Assembly (NCBI RefSeq): GCF_016937515.1
Contig: NZ_JAFHKM010000002.1
Coordinates: forward strand, 496,001-560,000
Length of the DNA stretch: 64,000 nucleotides
Source of the DNA: Cohnella algarum
GTDB lineage: Bacteria > Bacillota > Bacilli > Paenibacillales > Paenibacillaceae
Direction: 5' to 3'
Both the position numbers and the translations under genes were made by a program. The notes under the pieces are model-generated. The model had not been told where the DNA came from and made no database searches. It was given only the letters and a program-made list of their open reading frames with translations. Of the stretch, positions 1 to 7,171 are shown piece by piece. The stretch's first letter is position 1. Every line of letters starts with the position of its first letter.

Positions 1-2
1 CA

Positions 3-1112
3 AAGCAAAAGGCCCGGATCGACCGCTACGAAGCGTTGAAGAAGCAGGCGCCAAAGGCCGGAGCGGCCAAGCTGGACATGTCCGCCGTCTCCTCCCGCCT
101 CGGCCGCAAAATCGTCGAGCTGGACTCGGTAAGCAAACGTTTCGGCGAACGGACGGTCATTCGCGATTTCAGCTATATCGCCGTTCCGGAGGATCGCGTC
201 GGCATCGTCGGGCGCAACGGAAGCGGCAAGTCGACGCTGCTGAAGCTCATTGCCGGCAGGCTGAAGCCGGATTCCGGCACCGTCACGCTCGGCGAAACGG
301 TCAAAATCGGCTGGTTTTCGCAAGAGCACGAAGAGATGGACGGAAACGTCCGCGTGATCGAATATATTCGCGAAGGATCGGAGCAAGTCCGGACGGCGGA
401 TGGCACGACGATCTCGGCTTCGCAGATGCTGGAGCGGTTCCTCTTTCCTCCGGCCGCCCAGTGGACGCCGATCGCCCGGCTGTCCGGCGGCGAGAAGCGA
501 AGGCTGCAATTGCTGCGCGTGCTGATGGACGCGCCGAACGTGCTCCTGCTCGACGAGCCGACGAACGATTTGGATGTATCGACGCTTTCCGTGCTGGAGG
601 ATTATCTCGACGATTTCCCCGGCGTCGTCTTCGTCGTTTCGCACGACCGCTACTTTCTCGATCGGACCGTCGACCGCATTTTCGCCTTTGAAGGAGACGG
701 CGAAATCGTTCGCCATGTCGGCAATTATTCGGATTACGAAGCGCATGCGAGAGCTCGCGGCGCAGCGGCTGCCGGTGCGGACAGCGACGATTCGCGCGGC
801 CGCGGCCGTCCTTTGCCCTCCGCCGGGCGGGAGGAGAGCAGGCCCCAAGCCCAGGAGCACCGGGAGAAGCCGCTGAAAATGTCGTACAAGGATCAAAAGG
901 ACTTCGAGCAGATCGACGGCTGGATCGCGGAAACGGAAGCCGAACTGGCGCAAATCGCGACCCGGATGGAAGAGTTCGCGAGCGATTCGATGATGCTGCA
1001 GGAGCTTGCGGCGGAGCAGCAGCGGACCGAGGAGAAGCTGGAAGCGCTGCTGGACCGGTGGACCGAGCTGAACGAGCTGGCCGAGAAAATTGAAACGCAG
1101 CGCAAGAAATAA
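3..1112 (+). CDS. ABC-F family ATPase, C-terminal part (5' end outside window)
   Basis: The reading frame is open from the first bases of the window, so this is the 3' part of a longer gene; a TTG at 36 is not its true start. It holds one complete ABC domain: Walker A GRNGSGKST, signature LSGGEKRRLQLLRVL, Walker B LLLDEPTNDLD and the H-loop VVSHDRYFLD. A charged linker and a coiled-coil tail (about the last 80 residues) follow, as in the Uup/YfmR group of ABC-F proteins. Family members are soluble, have two ABC domains and act on the ribosome. There is no membrane segment. It points towards the convergent LytTR gene. Whether the first ABC domain is intact cannot be seen. Confidence 0.9.
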   Translation, partial: KQKARIDRYEALKKQAPKAGAAKLDMSAVSSRLGRKIVELDSVSKRFGERTVIRDFSYIAVPEDRVGIVGRNGSGKSTLLKLIAGRLKPDSGTVTLGETVKIGWFSQEHEEMDGNVRVIEYIREGSEQVRTADGTTISASQMLERFLFPPAAQWTPIARLSGGEKRRLQLLRVLMDAPNVLLLDEPTNDLDVSTLSVLEDYLDDFPGVVFVVSHDRYFLDRTVDRIFAFEGDGEIVRHVGNYSDYEAHARARGAAAAGADSDDSRGRGRPLPSAGREESRPQAQEHREKPLKMSYKDQKDFEQIDGWIAETEAELAQIATRMEEFASDSMMLQELAAEQQRTEEKLEALLDRWTELNELAEKIETQRKK

Positions 1113-1131
1113 TCGGCTTTAAACACACAAA

Positions 1132-1160
1132 CGGGATAATGGCGTTACGCCATTATCCCG
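1132..1160. terminator. 13-bp perfect hairpin between convergent genes
   Basis: CGGGATAATGGCG (1132-1144) and its exact complement (1148-1160) flank a TTA loop. The hairpin lies between the ends of the ABC-F gene and the LytTR gene, so it may end transcription from either side. There is no clear T-run on either side, so intrinsic termination is plausible but not certain. Confidence 0.5.
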
Positions 1161-1187
1161 AGAGTGTCTCAGTTCCAACCATTGCAT

Positions 1188-1574
1188 TCACCCATTATCA
1201 TGAAGAAGTTCGCGAAAGGCACTAGGTTTAGCTGCATTCTCCTCCGCCAGATGCTCGACCTTTTTCAAGTTCGCTTCCGATACCGTGAAAAAAAGGCTTT
1301 CCCTGTTCCACGGATAGTCGAAGTACACTTTGCGGTCCTTCGGATCGAATGCTTTCACCTGATTCAGATTGACCAGATTCGTACGGTCCAGCCGTTCGAA
1401 GCCGAAGTCGCTCAACAAAAGGTGAAGCTCGTCCATCCGGGTCGGGTAGTAATAGACGTCATCCTTCGTATAAAACTCCGGACCTTTGGCCGTAGGGCGA
1501 ACTGCAACAAGATTCTCTACGCTGACGGCACATGGTTTCCCCTTGCGATCAAGCAAAAAAATCTGTTGCGACAT
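1188..1574 (-). CDS. Stand-alone LytTR-domain DNA-binding regulator
   Basis: This 128-residue protein is essentially one LytTR DNA-binding domain, with the typical segment ERLDRTNLVNLNQVKAF in the middle. There is no receiver domain in front of it, unlike AgrA, which is about twice as long. ATG at 1574 follows AAAGGAG at a 7-base spacing. It is the last gene of an operon with a membrane protein, agrB and agrD, 21 bases after agrD. LytTR proteins without receivers are known in LytTR regulatory systems (HdrR and BrsR in Streptococcus), where a co-encoded membrane protein restrains them. The same logic is inferred here. Targets are unknown. Confidence 0.88.
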   Translation of the reverse strand: MSQQIFLLDRKGKPCAVSVENLVAVRPTAKGPEFYTKDDVYYYPTRMDELHLLLSDFGFERLDRTNLVNLNQVKAFDPKDRKVYFDYPWNRESLFFTVSEANLKKVEHLAEENAAKPSAFRELLHDNG

Positions 1575-1595
1575 TCGGCCACTCCTTTTCGGCTA

Positions 1596-1718
1596 TTACC
1601 GTTTCAACTCGTCGGGAACCTCCGGCCGATGGAACAAAAATTGGCACGCAGTCGACGCGAAAGCTACGGCGACAAGCGCCAATACGCGGGAAACGACAGT
1701 TACGGCATTACGCTTCAT
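1596..1718 (-). CDS. agrD: AgrD-like cyclic lactone autoinducer peptide precursor
   Basis: This 40-residue ORF has ATG at 1718 after AGGAGG. It overlaps the 3' end of agrB by 11 bases and stops at 1596. The layout is that of AgrD: a basic amphipathic leader (MKRNAVTVVSRVLALVAVAF), a central cysteine in STACQFLF, and an acidic, proline-containing tail HRPEVPDELKR. In known AgrD peptides AgrB cleaves the tail and links the cysteine to the last ring residue as a thiolactone. The predicted ring here is C-Q-F-L-F (five residues), with a short exocyclic arm. The ring boundary is inferred from spacing and tail similarity. The gene was too short for standard ORF listing, but its position between agrB and the LytTR gene leaves little doubt. 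Confidence 0.88.
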   Translation of the reverse strand: MKRNAVTVVSRVLALVAVAFASTACQFLFHRPEVPDELKR

Positions 1719-2253
1719 TTTTCAATCTCCTCCTATTTATTCGGATGGTTGAAGCCGCCTGAATAAAATGAGCCACTGCAACAGTGGAACTGAGCCAAAA
1801 GAAATTAAGCGATACGATGAAGACCGATGCCAGCTTGAGCAGTGGAAAATATCGGTCCGGGATGCGCGTGTGGCCTTTCAGATTGGAAGGCGCGAAAAGG
1901 AGAAGCAGGACGGCACTGACGGCAATGACCGCTTGCGTCCACGTATCCGTCAACGGAATATGCGGGACGGCGACGACGCAGACGACGGACAGAACCGAGC
2001 ACTGCAGCGCGGTGCGCAGATGCGCCCCGCCGGAAACGAATTTGAGGACCATGAACGCGGCCAATCCAAGCATGGTTTGGCCGAATTTTCCGGTTATCGC
2101 TCCCGCAAGGCCAATAACCAATATCGTAAAAAAGAGATTAAGCAAAATGACGAGAGAGTATTTCATCACTTCGACGCTGGCCGTTCCCTCCGGCTCCGCG
2201 TTCTTGAGACGCTGGGCGAGCCGCAAAGCCATCGATTCAATCATCGTCTTCAC
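1708..2253 (-). CDS. agrB: AgrB-like autoinducer-processing membrane protease
   Basis: This 181-residue polytopic membrane protein is the size expected for AgrB. The catalytic pair is visible as GGAHLRTALQC, with His and Cys seven residues apart as in Staphylococcus AgrB (H77/C84). AgrB cleaves the AgrD tail and makes the thiolactone ring at the membrane. GTG at 2253 overlaps the upstream gene by 17 bases; an ATG three codons in (2244) is an alternative start with better spacing from AAGGA. The 3' end overlaps agrD, so the two are probably translationally coupled. Confidence 0.9.
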   Translation of the reverse strand: MKTMIESMALRLAQRLKNAEPEGTASVEVMKYSLVILLNLFFTILVIGLAGAITGKFGQTMLGLAAFMVLKFVSGGAHLRTALQCSVLSVVCVVAVPHIPLTDTWTQAVIAVSAVLLLLFAPSNLKGHTRIPDRYFPLLKLASVFIVSLNFFWLSSTVAVAHFIQAASTIRINRRRLKNEA

Positions 2254-2902
2254 GATCCTTTTTTACCGAGATGACAATCAAAGCGATTAACGCCAGGAAG
2301 AACAAGATCGAAATCAGCAAATAGGGCGGATTGGACGCTGCGATATAAAGCATGTTCGCCGCCACGACCAAAATGATCGAAAGCAGCAGGAATATCAAAA
2401 AGGGAACGTTTTTGCGAACGAAAATCCGGCTTCGCGAAAACCGGCTCGCTTCCCCGATAAAGCTGAAGCCGCCGTTTTGAAGCTTGGTCGCCATTCCGCA
2501 CAATGCCATTATCGCGGCGGTGGCGGCCTGGATCGCAAAGGCTTCGAACGTGTACGATTCGATTTTCAGCTGGGCTCCGTTAACATGCGATATAACGCCG
2601 ACGATCATCCACTGAACGATGGAGTTGACGACATAGCCGGTAATGACCATAACCGCCGAATTAAACACGTGCAATCCCAAAAAGATCGTAATGAACGCGA
2701 TATGAACGACCACGTGAACGAGCGGCGAATACACCTGCAAAGATTCCGCTTGCAACGAGTTGGAGGCAAAGCTTAGCACGATCGCATACAGAACGAATTT
2801 GTATATGTTCTCCCGAACGTTAAACCGGAAGAGGACTAGAATCAAGTAGATAAATGCGATGTACTCCAGGGAAGAGAAAAAGATGAAGCCGACAAATTTC
2901 AT
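2237..2902 (-). CDS. Polytopic membrane protein, AgrC-sensor-like but kinase-less
   Basis: This 221-residue protein has about six or seven hydrophobic segments (roughly residues 1-25, 35-50, 58-80, 83-105, 119-138, 165-187, 192-212) and then stops after a short charged tail VKKDREDDD. It occupies the place of the AgrC sensor in agr operons and resembles an AgrC transmembrane input domain, but no HisKA or HATPase domain follows, and the next gene begins at once. ATG at 2902 follows CGGAGG. I infer that it senses the AgrD-derived peptide and acts on the LytTR protein directly, or needs a kinase encoded elsewhere. No motif proves either. Confidence 0.7.
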   Translation of the reverse strand: MKFVGFIFFSSLEYIAFIYLILVLFRFNVRENIYKFVLYAIVLSFASNSLQAESLQVYSPLVHVVVHIAFITIFLGLHVFNSAVMVITGYVVNSIVQWMIVGVISHVNGAQLKIESYTFEAFAIQAATAAIMALCGMATKLQNGGFSFIGEASRFSRSRIFVRKNVPFLIFLLLSIILVVAANMLYIAASNPPYLLISILFFLALIALIVISVKKDREDDD

Positions 2903-3100
2903 TCCCTTTGGTGCCTCCGGTAAGTATAGGTTAATAGCCCTACTTCTATTCTATCAAATTTCCAAAATTAATCATCCCTTTTTTATAGGCAAACCGCATA
3001 AATCGCCGATTTTATTTTTTTCTTCACGCGAAGGCGACATGCGTATTAAAATGTTGAGGGACGACGCAAAGAAAAAAGACGAAAAAAGGAGCCGCGCAGC

Positions 3101-3622
3101 ATGACCGTTCGAGCCATATTGCCGTTCGGAGAATCCGTTTTGAGGAAAAAGGCAAAACCCGTCGAGGAAGTGACGCCAAGAATCGTCAAGCTGCTCGACG
3201 ATCTGAAGGATACGTTGTACGCCGCGGAAGGGCGCGCCGGACTCGCGGCGCCGCAAATCGGCATTTTGCGCAGGGCGGTCGCGATGGACTGCGGGGACGG
3301 CTTGATCGAATTGGTGAATCCGGAAATCGTGGAGCGGCGCGGAGAACAGCTCGGAGCCGAAGCCTGTCTTTCCTTTCCCGGATATGCGGGCGAAGTAAAG
3401 CGCGCCCAATATGTGAAGGTGAGAAGCCTGAATCGCGCCGGCCAACCGTTCGAGCTGGAAGCGGAGGGGTATCTTGCGCGCTGCATTCAACACGAGGTGG
3501 ACCATCTGGACGGCATTTTGTTTATCGATCACGTCAAGGGGGCTTATTTGTACCACGAGCAAACGGGCGAACGGATTTCGCTTCCGGACGTGCGCAAGCT
3601 GGCGGATTCGGGCGAACTTTAA
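3101..3622 (+). CDS. def: Peptide deformylase
   Basis: This 173-residue metalloenzyme removes the formyl group from the N-terminal Met of new proteins. All three family motifs are present: GLAAPQIG, EACLSFPG (holding the metal-binding Cys) and QHEVDHLDG (two metal His and the catalytic Glu). The second motif reads EACLS rather than the commoner EGCLS. ATG at 3101 follows AAAGGAG. It is transcribed away from the agr-like operon and followed after 25 bases by a HAD phosphatase gene. Confidence 0.95.
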   Translation: MTVRAILPFGESVLRKKAKPVEEVTPRIVKLLDDLKDTLYAAEGRAGLAAPQIGILRRAVAMDCGDGLIELVNPEIVERRGEQLGAEACLSFPGYAGEVKRAQYVKVRSLNRAGQPFELEAEGYLARCIQHEVDHLDGILFIDHVKGAYLYHEQTGERISLPDVRKLADSGEL

Positions 3623-3647
3623 CGTTTTGAACAGGAGGAAATTCAAC

Positions 3648-4316
3648 ATGGGATCCATCAAGCACTTGATTTTCGACTTTGACGGAACGCTCGCCGACAC
3701 GCTGCCGGTCATGATTCGCGCGCTCGGCAACGCCTTCCGCAAGCATGACGGCCGGGAGCTGGATTTCGGCGATTTCAACCGGATGAGCGGGCCTTCGGAG
3801 CTCGGCATCATTCGCCTCCATCTGCAGCGTCAAGAGTTCGCGGACGCGGCCATCGAGGAATTTGTCGCCGAATACGAGCTTTACCACGAAGAAATGGTCG
3901 AAAAAAACGAGGAGATCGCGTCGCTGCTTCGGGATTTGCATGACGCGGGAGCAGGCCTTGCGCTGTTCACGGGCAAATCGCGCCGGACGCTCGACATTTC
4001 CCTCGCCAAGCTCGGACTTGCGCTGCCGTTCGATCGAATCGTCACCGGGGACGACGTCGCGAAGTCCAAGCCGTCTCCGGAAGGGATCCTCCAAATCCTC
4101 GACGCGCTTGGCTGGAACCGCGAGGATACCGTCTTTGTCGGCGACAGCAACGACGATATGCGGGCGGGCCGCGACGCCGGCGTCCGCACGTTCGCGGCCC
4201 AATGGATGCCGACCGTGCAGGCGAAGGAATATCCGATCCCTCCCGAGCGGGTGTTCGCGAGTTTAGGAGAGTTCAGAAGCTATCTGGCCGAACACGTGCC
4301 GGGCTTTCTCCGATAA
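3648..4316 (+). CDS. HAD-superfamily hydrolase (phosphoglycolate phosphatase-like)
   Basis: This 222-residue protein has the HAD motifs in order: FDFDGTLADT with the nucleophile Asp (motif I), LFTGKSRRT (motif II), the lysine in DVAKSKPSPEG (motif III) and VGDSNDDMRAGRDAGV (motif IV). A helical cap lies between motifs I and II, as in Gph/PgmB-type phosphatases. ATG at 3648 is preceded by AGGAGGA. An upstream extension of the frame lies inside def and is not real. It is probably co-transcribed with def. The substrate cannot be read from sequence. Confidence 0.9.
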   Translation: MGSIKHLIFDFDGTLADTLPVMIRALGNAFRKHDGRELDFGDFNRMSGPSELGIIRLHLQRQEFADAAIEEFVAEYELYHEEMVEKNEEIASLLRDLHDAGAGLALFTGKSRRTLDISLAKLGLALPFDRIVTGDDVAKSKPSPEGILQILDALGWNREDTVFVGDSNDDMRAGRDAGVRTFAAQWMPTVQAKEYPIPPERVFASLGEFRSYLAEHVPGFLR

Positions 4317-4350
4317 CGGACAAGCCCTTTCCATCGGTCGGCCATCGGTC

Positions 4351-4368
4351 GGCCGGCTTCGCCCGGCC
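4351..4368. terminator. GC-rich hairpin between convergent genes
   Basis: GGCCGG and CCGGCC (4351-4356, 4363-4368) flank the loop CTTCGC, between the HAD gene and the convergent NUDIX gene. A near-identical hairpin (GGCCGG-CATCGC-CCGGCC) lies downstream of the YdiF-type gene near 32592-32609. No T-run follows. Confidence 0.35.
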
Positions 4369-4371
4369 GGG

Positions 4372-4929
4372 CTATACCCGGAACAAGCCGTACCCCTCGA
4401 GCGGAACGACCGGATTCCGGTCGACGGCAAGCCCGTCCGTGGCGCCGCGCAAAGCGACGTCGACCAGCCATTTCGTGAACGGCGCAACGTTCATCGTCTC
4501 CATCTCCCGCAAGCTGTAGAATCCGGCGGCGTCCACTTCGTCTTCGTCGGGGGTCGGTTCTCCGCCCGCGTATTCCATCTCGAAGGCGATGTATACGTTA
4601 TGGATGCTTCTCGGCTGATCGCGCAGCGCGACGATCCCCTTCACCCTGGCTTCGACGCCGCACTCCTCCGCCACTTCCCTGACGATCGTCTCTTCGATCG
4701 GCTCCAACTGCTCGATGTAGCCGCCGGGGTTCGTCCAATACCCCTTGCCGGGCTCTTGCGCCCGGCGCACGAGCAGCACCTTGTCGTCCTTTACGACTAA
4801 CGCCCCTACTCCGATGCTGTAATTCCCCCAATAAACGAAGCTGCATTTCGTGCATGCCCTTCGCGGCGCGCCCCCGATCTCCCGGGTTTCCATGGCGCTG
4901 CCGCAGGACGAGCAATAATTGACTTCCAC
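4372..4929 (-). CDS. NUDIX hydrolase with N-terminal zinc ribbon
   Basis: This 185-residue protein begins with a zinc-ribbon-like CSSC...CTKC pair (residues about 6-33). A NUDIX domain follows whose box fits GX5EX7REUXEEXGU, seen as GGYIEQLEPIEETIVREVAE. The zinc-ribbon plus NUDIX arrangement recalls NudC-like and NUDIX_2-type proteins that hydrolyse nucleotide derivatives; the substrate is not evident. The start is GTG at 4929 with only a weak GAGCGG ribosome site. It is convergent with the HAD gene. Confidence 0.88.
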   Translation of the reverse strand: MEVNYCSSCGSAMETREIGGAPRRACTKCSFVYWGNYSIGVGALVVKDDKVLLVRRAQEPGKGYWTNPGGYIEQLEPIEETIVREVAEECGVEARVKGIVALRDQPRSIHNVYIAFEMEYAGGEPTPDEDEVDAAGFYSLREMETMNVAPFTKWLVDVALRGATDGLAVDRNPVVPLEGYGLFRV

Positions 4930-4933
4930 GTTG

Positions 4934-5143
4934 TCACCGCTCTTTTTTCTTTGATTTCGCGAGTTTATTCAAGCCCGCAAATCGAACTTCCCGTTTTTCT
5001 TTTTCATTATACCTCATCTTCGCCAACAGCGCAGCGGCCACCGGGTTTTCCGAATCGACGAACCCGCGCCAGTTCTGTTTGCCTAGCTCTACTTTCAAAT
5101 ATTGAAAATGCAGCACGGAATGACCCGGGAGAGCCATCTCCAA
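4934..5143 (-). pseudogene. Remnant of an Rpn/YhgA-type putative transposase-nuclease
   Basis: The segment HFQYLKVELGKQNWRGFVDS followed by ENPVAAALLAKMRYNEKEK matches the conserved core I associate with Rpn-family (YhgA-like) recombination-promoting nucleases. Family proteins are several hundred residues long. Here about 60 residues remain, the N-terminal part is absent, and the C-terminus degenerates into a basic tail. No ribosome site supports a start. Adjacent frames up to 5340 may hold more decayed pieces, but I cannot align them. Recognition is from memory of the family pattern. Confidence 0.5.
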
Positions 5144-5264
5144 TTCGTTTCACCCCCAAATAGAGAGTACAAACAAACTTTCCTCTTGACATTTTGTAAT
5201 CGACCCAATAATCGCCGAGAAGGCATTTTTCCTTGCCTAACTCTTGGAAAGTAGGGTGATTGTA

Positions 5265-5387
5265 ATGATGCTTGTTTCCCGTTCTCATCAGGACTACCTC
5301 GCCTTCGTAAGCGAAAAGTTACGAAAGGAATACAATTCACCGGAAGCCCTGCTGTTGTTGCAGCGCTACTACAGCGACCTTATCTAA
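5265..5387 (+). CDS. Possible 40-residue small protein
   Basis: ATG at 5265 opens a 40-codon frame to TAA at 5385. The peptide begins MMLVSRSHQDYLAFVSEK and ends LLLLQRYYSDLI; it would form a largely helical, mixed-charge chain. Codons look coding-like (GAA, AAG, TAC, CTG). The only ribosome-site candidate is TAGGGTG, which is weak. It overlaps antisense debris of the Rpn remnant. Function unknown; it may be a fragment. Confidence 0.3.
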   Translation: MMLVSRSHQDYLAFVSEKLRKEYNSPEALLLLQRYYSDLI

Positions 5388-5463
5388 TGCCGTGCCCGAG
5401 TGTTAACAGGTCATTCCTATTGGATAGGTGGATTAATTTTAGGGGATGATAGCGCGATAGCGT

Positions 5464-6333
5464 CTAATGAATATTGTGCTTACGGAAGTTTCCGCCCTTC
5501 ACTTCCGCTATGTCGTACACAATAATAAAGGCTTTATCGTCGACCTCGTTAATGATTTCCCTCATCTTGCTTTCTTCCAGGCGGTTGATTACGCATGTAA
5601 TTTCTGTAAACTGCTCATTGGAATAACCGCCGTGTACAAACGTGTAGGTCGAGCTGCGCCCCAACCGGTCGCGAATCGTCTGAATCATTTCTTCCGCCTT
5701 ATTGGTAATGATTTTATACGTTTTGGAGCCGCTGAATCCTTCCTCTACGATATGAATAACCTTGGAAGCGATAAAGTAGGCAATCGCCGACAAAATGGCG
5801 CCTTGAAGCCCAAAGACCGTCGAGACGATTACGAAGACGAACAGGTTCAGGAATAAAATCAGGTCGCTCGTTCCGAACGGCATCCTGCGGGATAGCAGCA
5901 CGGCCAACATGTCAATCCCGTCCAGAGCGCCGCCGTTGCGCAGCGCCAGCCCCATGCCAAAACCGATAATAATGCCGCCGACAACGGTGATCAATAACGT
6001 ATCGCCCTTAATAATCGTCGGGATATGGTGCATCACCGTCGTACCGATCGCCAGCGACGCAATGCCGAGCACCGAATAAATCGCAAAGCTTCTGCCAATC
6101 TGCTTATAACCCAAGAAAATAAAAGGGATGTTGATCAATGCAAGCAGAACGGCCAAGGGCAGGCCGGTCCAATGCGAGCCGACGATGCTCAGGCCGGTCA
6201 CGCCGCCATCCGATACGTTGTTGGGGATGAGTACCGCTTCCAAGCCATAGGCCGTAATAAAACCGCCGGCAATTACCGTAACTGCCTTCATGATCTTTTT
6301 TCTGATTACAGCTTGTCTAGATACTGCTCCCAC
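5464..6333 (-). CDS. YitT family membrane protein (DUF2179 C-terminus)
   Basis: This 289-residue protein has about five N-terminal membrane segments with the family motifs NVSDGGVTGLS and RNGGALDGIDMLAVLLSRR. A soluble DUF2179-type domain follows (from about residue 205; YKIITNKAEEMIQ...). YitT proteins are common in Bacillales and poorly characterised. The start is GTG at 6333 after GAGGAACCTAA. A sigma-A-like promoter lies at 6457-6486 and leaves a leader of over 100 bases that can fold in alternative ways. Confidence 0.92.
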   Translation of the reverse strand: MGAVSRQAVIRKKIMKAVTVIAGGFITAYGLEAVLIPNNVSDGGVTGLSIVGSHWTGLPLAVLLALINIPFIFLGYKQIGRSFAIYSVLGIASLAIGTTVMHHIPTIIKGDTLLITVVGGIIIGFGMGLALRNGGALDGIDMLAVLLSRRMPFGTSDLILFLNLFVFVIVSTVFGLQGAILSAIAYFIASKVIHIVEEGFSGSKTYKIITNKAEEMIQTIRDRLGRSSTYTFVHGGYSNEQFTEITCVINRLEESKMREIINEVDDKAFIIVYDIAEVKGGNFRKHNIH

Positions 6334-6450
6334 TTAGGTTCCTCTTTTCTTTATCTCGTCAAACCGAACGCAGCGAACGTTAGAGACACCTGTTGGAAGC
6401 GTTGTTCCCAACGGCATTCCTCATCTAGCCGCCATAGCCTGGTTCGTTGC
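6334..6450 (-). other. Structured leader of the YitT gene
   Basis: The roughly 115-base leader can form CGTTG-GGAA-CAACG, or a competing helix pairing GTTGG with CCAAC a few bases later. The two cannot coexist. I do not recognise a known riboswitch class, and there is no T-run to suggest attenuation. Regulation by structure is an inference. Confidence 0.35.
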
Positions 6451-6456
6451 CTTACA

Positions 6457-6486
6457 ATTTTACCGTTATAAAACGGATAACTGCAA
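6457..6486 (-). promoter_or_regulatory. Sigma-A-like promoter of the YitT gene
   Basis: On the minus strand TTGCAG (6481-6486) and TAAAAT (6457-6462) are 18 bases apart and face the YitT gene. Confidence 0.5.
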
Positions 6487-6527
6487 GATTTTCAAGAAAA
6501 TTGTATCGGGTGTTGGGGAGCTTATGC

Positions 6528-6553
6528 AAAAAAAGCAGCCTTCCGGAGGCCGC
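6528..6553 (-). terminator. Intrinsic terminator after the kinase remnant
   Basis: On the minus strand GCGGCCT-CCGGA-AGGCTGC is followed by seven T residues. It lies directly after the histidine-kinase remnant and before the YitT promoter. Confidence 0.8.
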
Positions 6554-6599
6554 TTGTAACAAACGCCCCCGACGCCCTTAAGGGACGCCGGAGGCGCTG

Positions 6600-6820
6600 G
6601 ATCGTGAAGCTGGACCGTGAAGGACAATCCGACTGTTGCAATGTTGCAGGTCAATTCCGGCTCGCCCAGATGACGACGCGCGTCTTCGCGTATCTCTGTC
6701 TCCTTGTGCAGCACATGCTTCGCCAGATTGCGAATGCCGTGCAGCGGCGTCTTCAATTCGTGCGACGTCCGCTGCAAAAATTCGCTTTGATCGTGAATAT
6801 AAAAGATGACCGTTAACATA
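6600..6820 (-). pseudogene. Histidine kinase remnant (HisKA box only)
   Basis: A minus-strand frame contains SEFLQRTSHELKTPLHGI, a clear HisKA phosphoacceptor box with its His near 6760-6762. A further 30 or so residues look like the start of the second HisKA helix. There is no input domain, no ATPase domain and no start signal; the surrounding frame is low-quality. The fragment ends at an intrinsic terminator, which suggests that the 3' end of a former gene survived after an internal deletion. Confidence 0.55.
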
Positions 6821-7171
6821 CGGTCGGTGCGACATGCGAATATTCGTAACTTTGATGCCGATGACAGGCGGCGCGGTTGCAGCGACCGTTTTTGCCAGCC
6901 GGGAAAAGTCCTCTTAATTTCCATGTTCAAATAACGTTGCTTCAAGTCGCCCATGGTATAAACGGACACGGTATTACCGAAAGCCCCGCTAAAAACGGAG
7001 CTTTGACAGCAATCTTTTAATGTTTGAGTTACAATAGCCGATCTCCACCCAATGCCATAAGAACGAATCATCGCACGATCCATGAAATCACCGCTGCCCT
7101 GCTGGCGCTGAAAGCACACGAGCATTTGCAAATACGTACGGGACCCGCATTTCCACTCGAATCCTTAAAGC

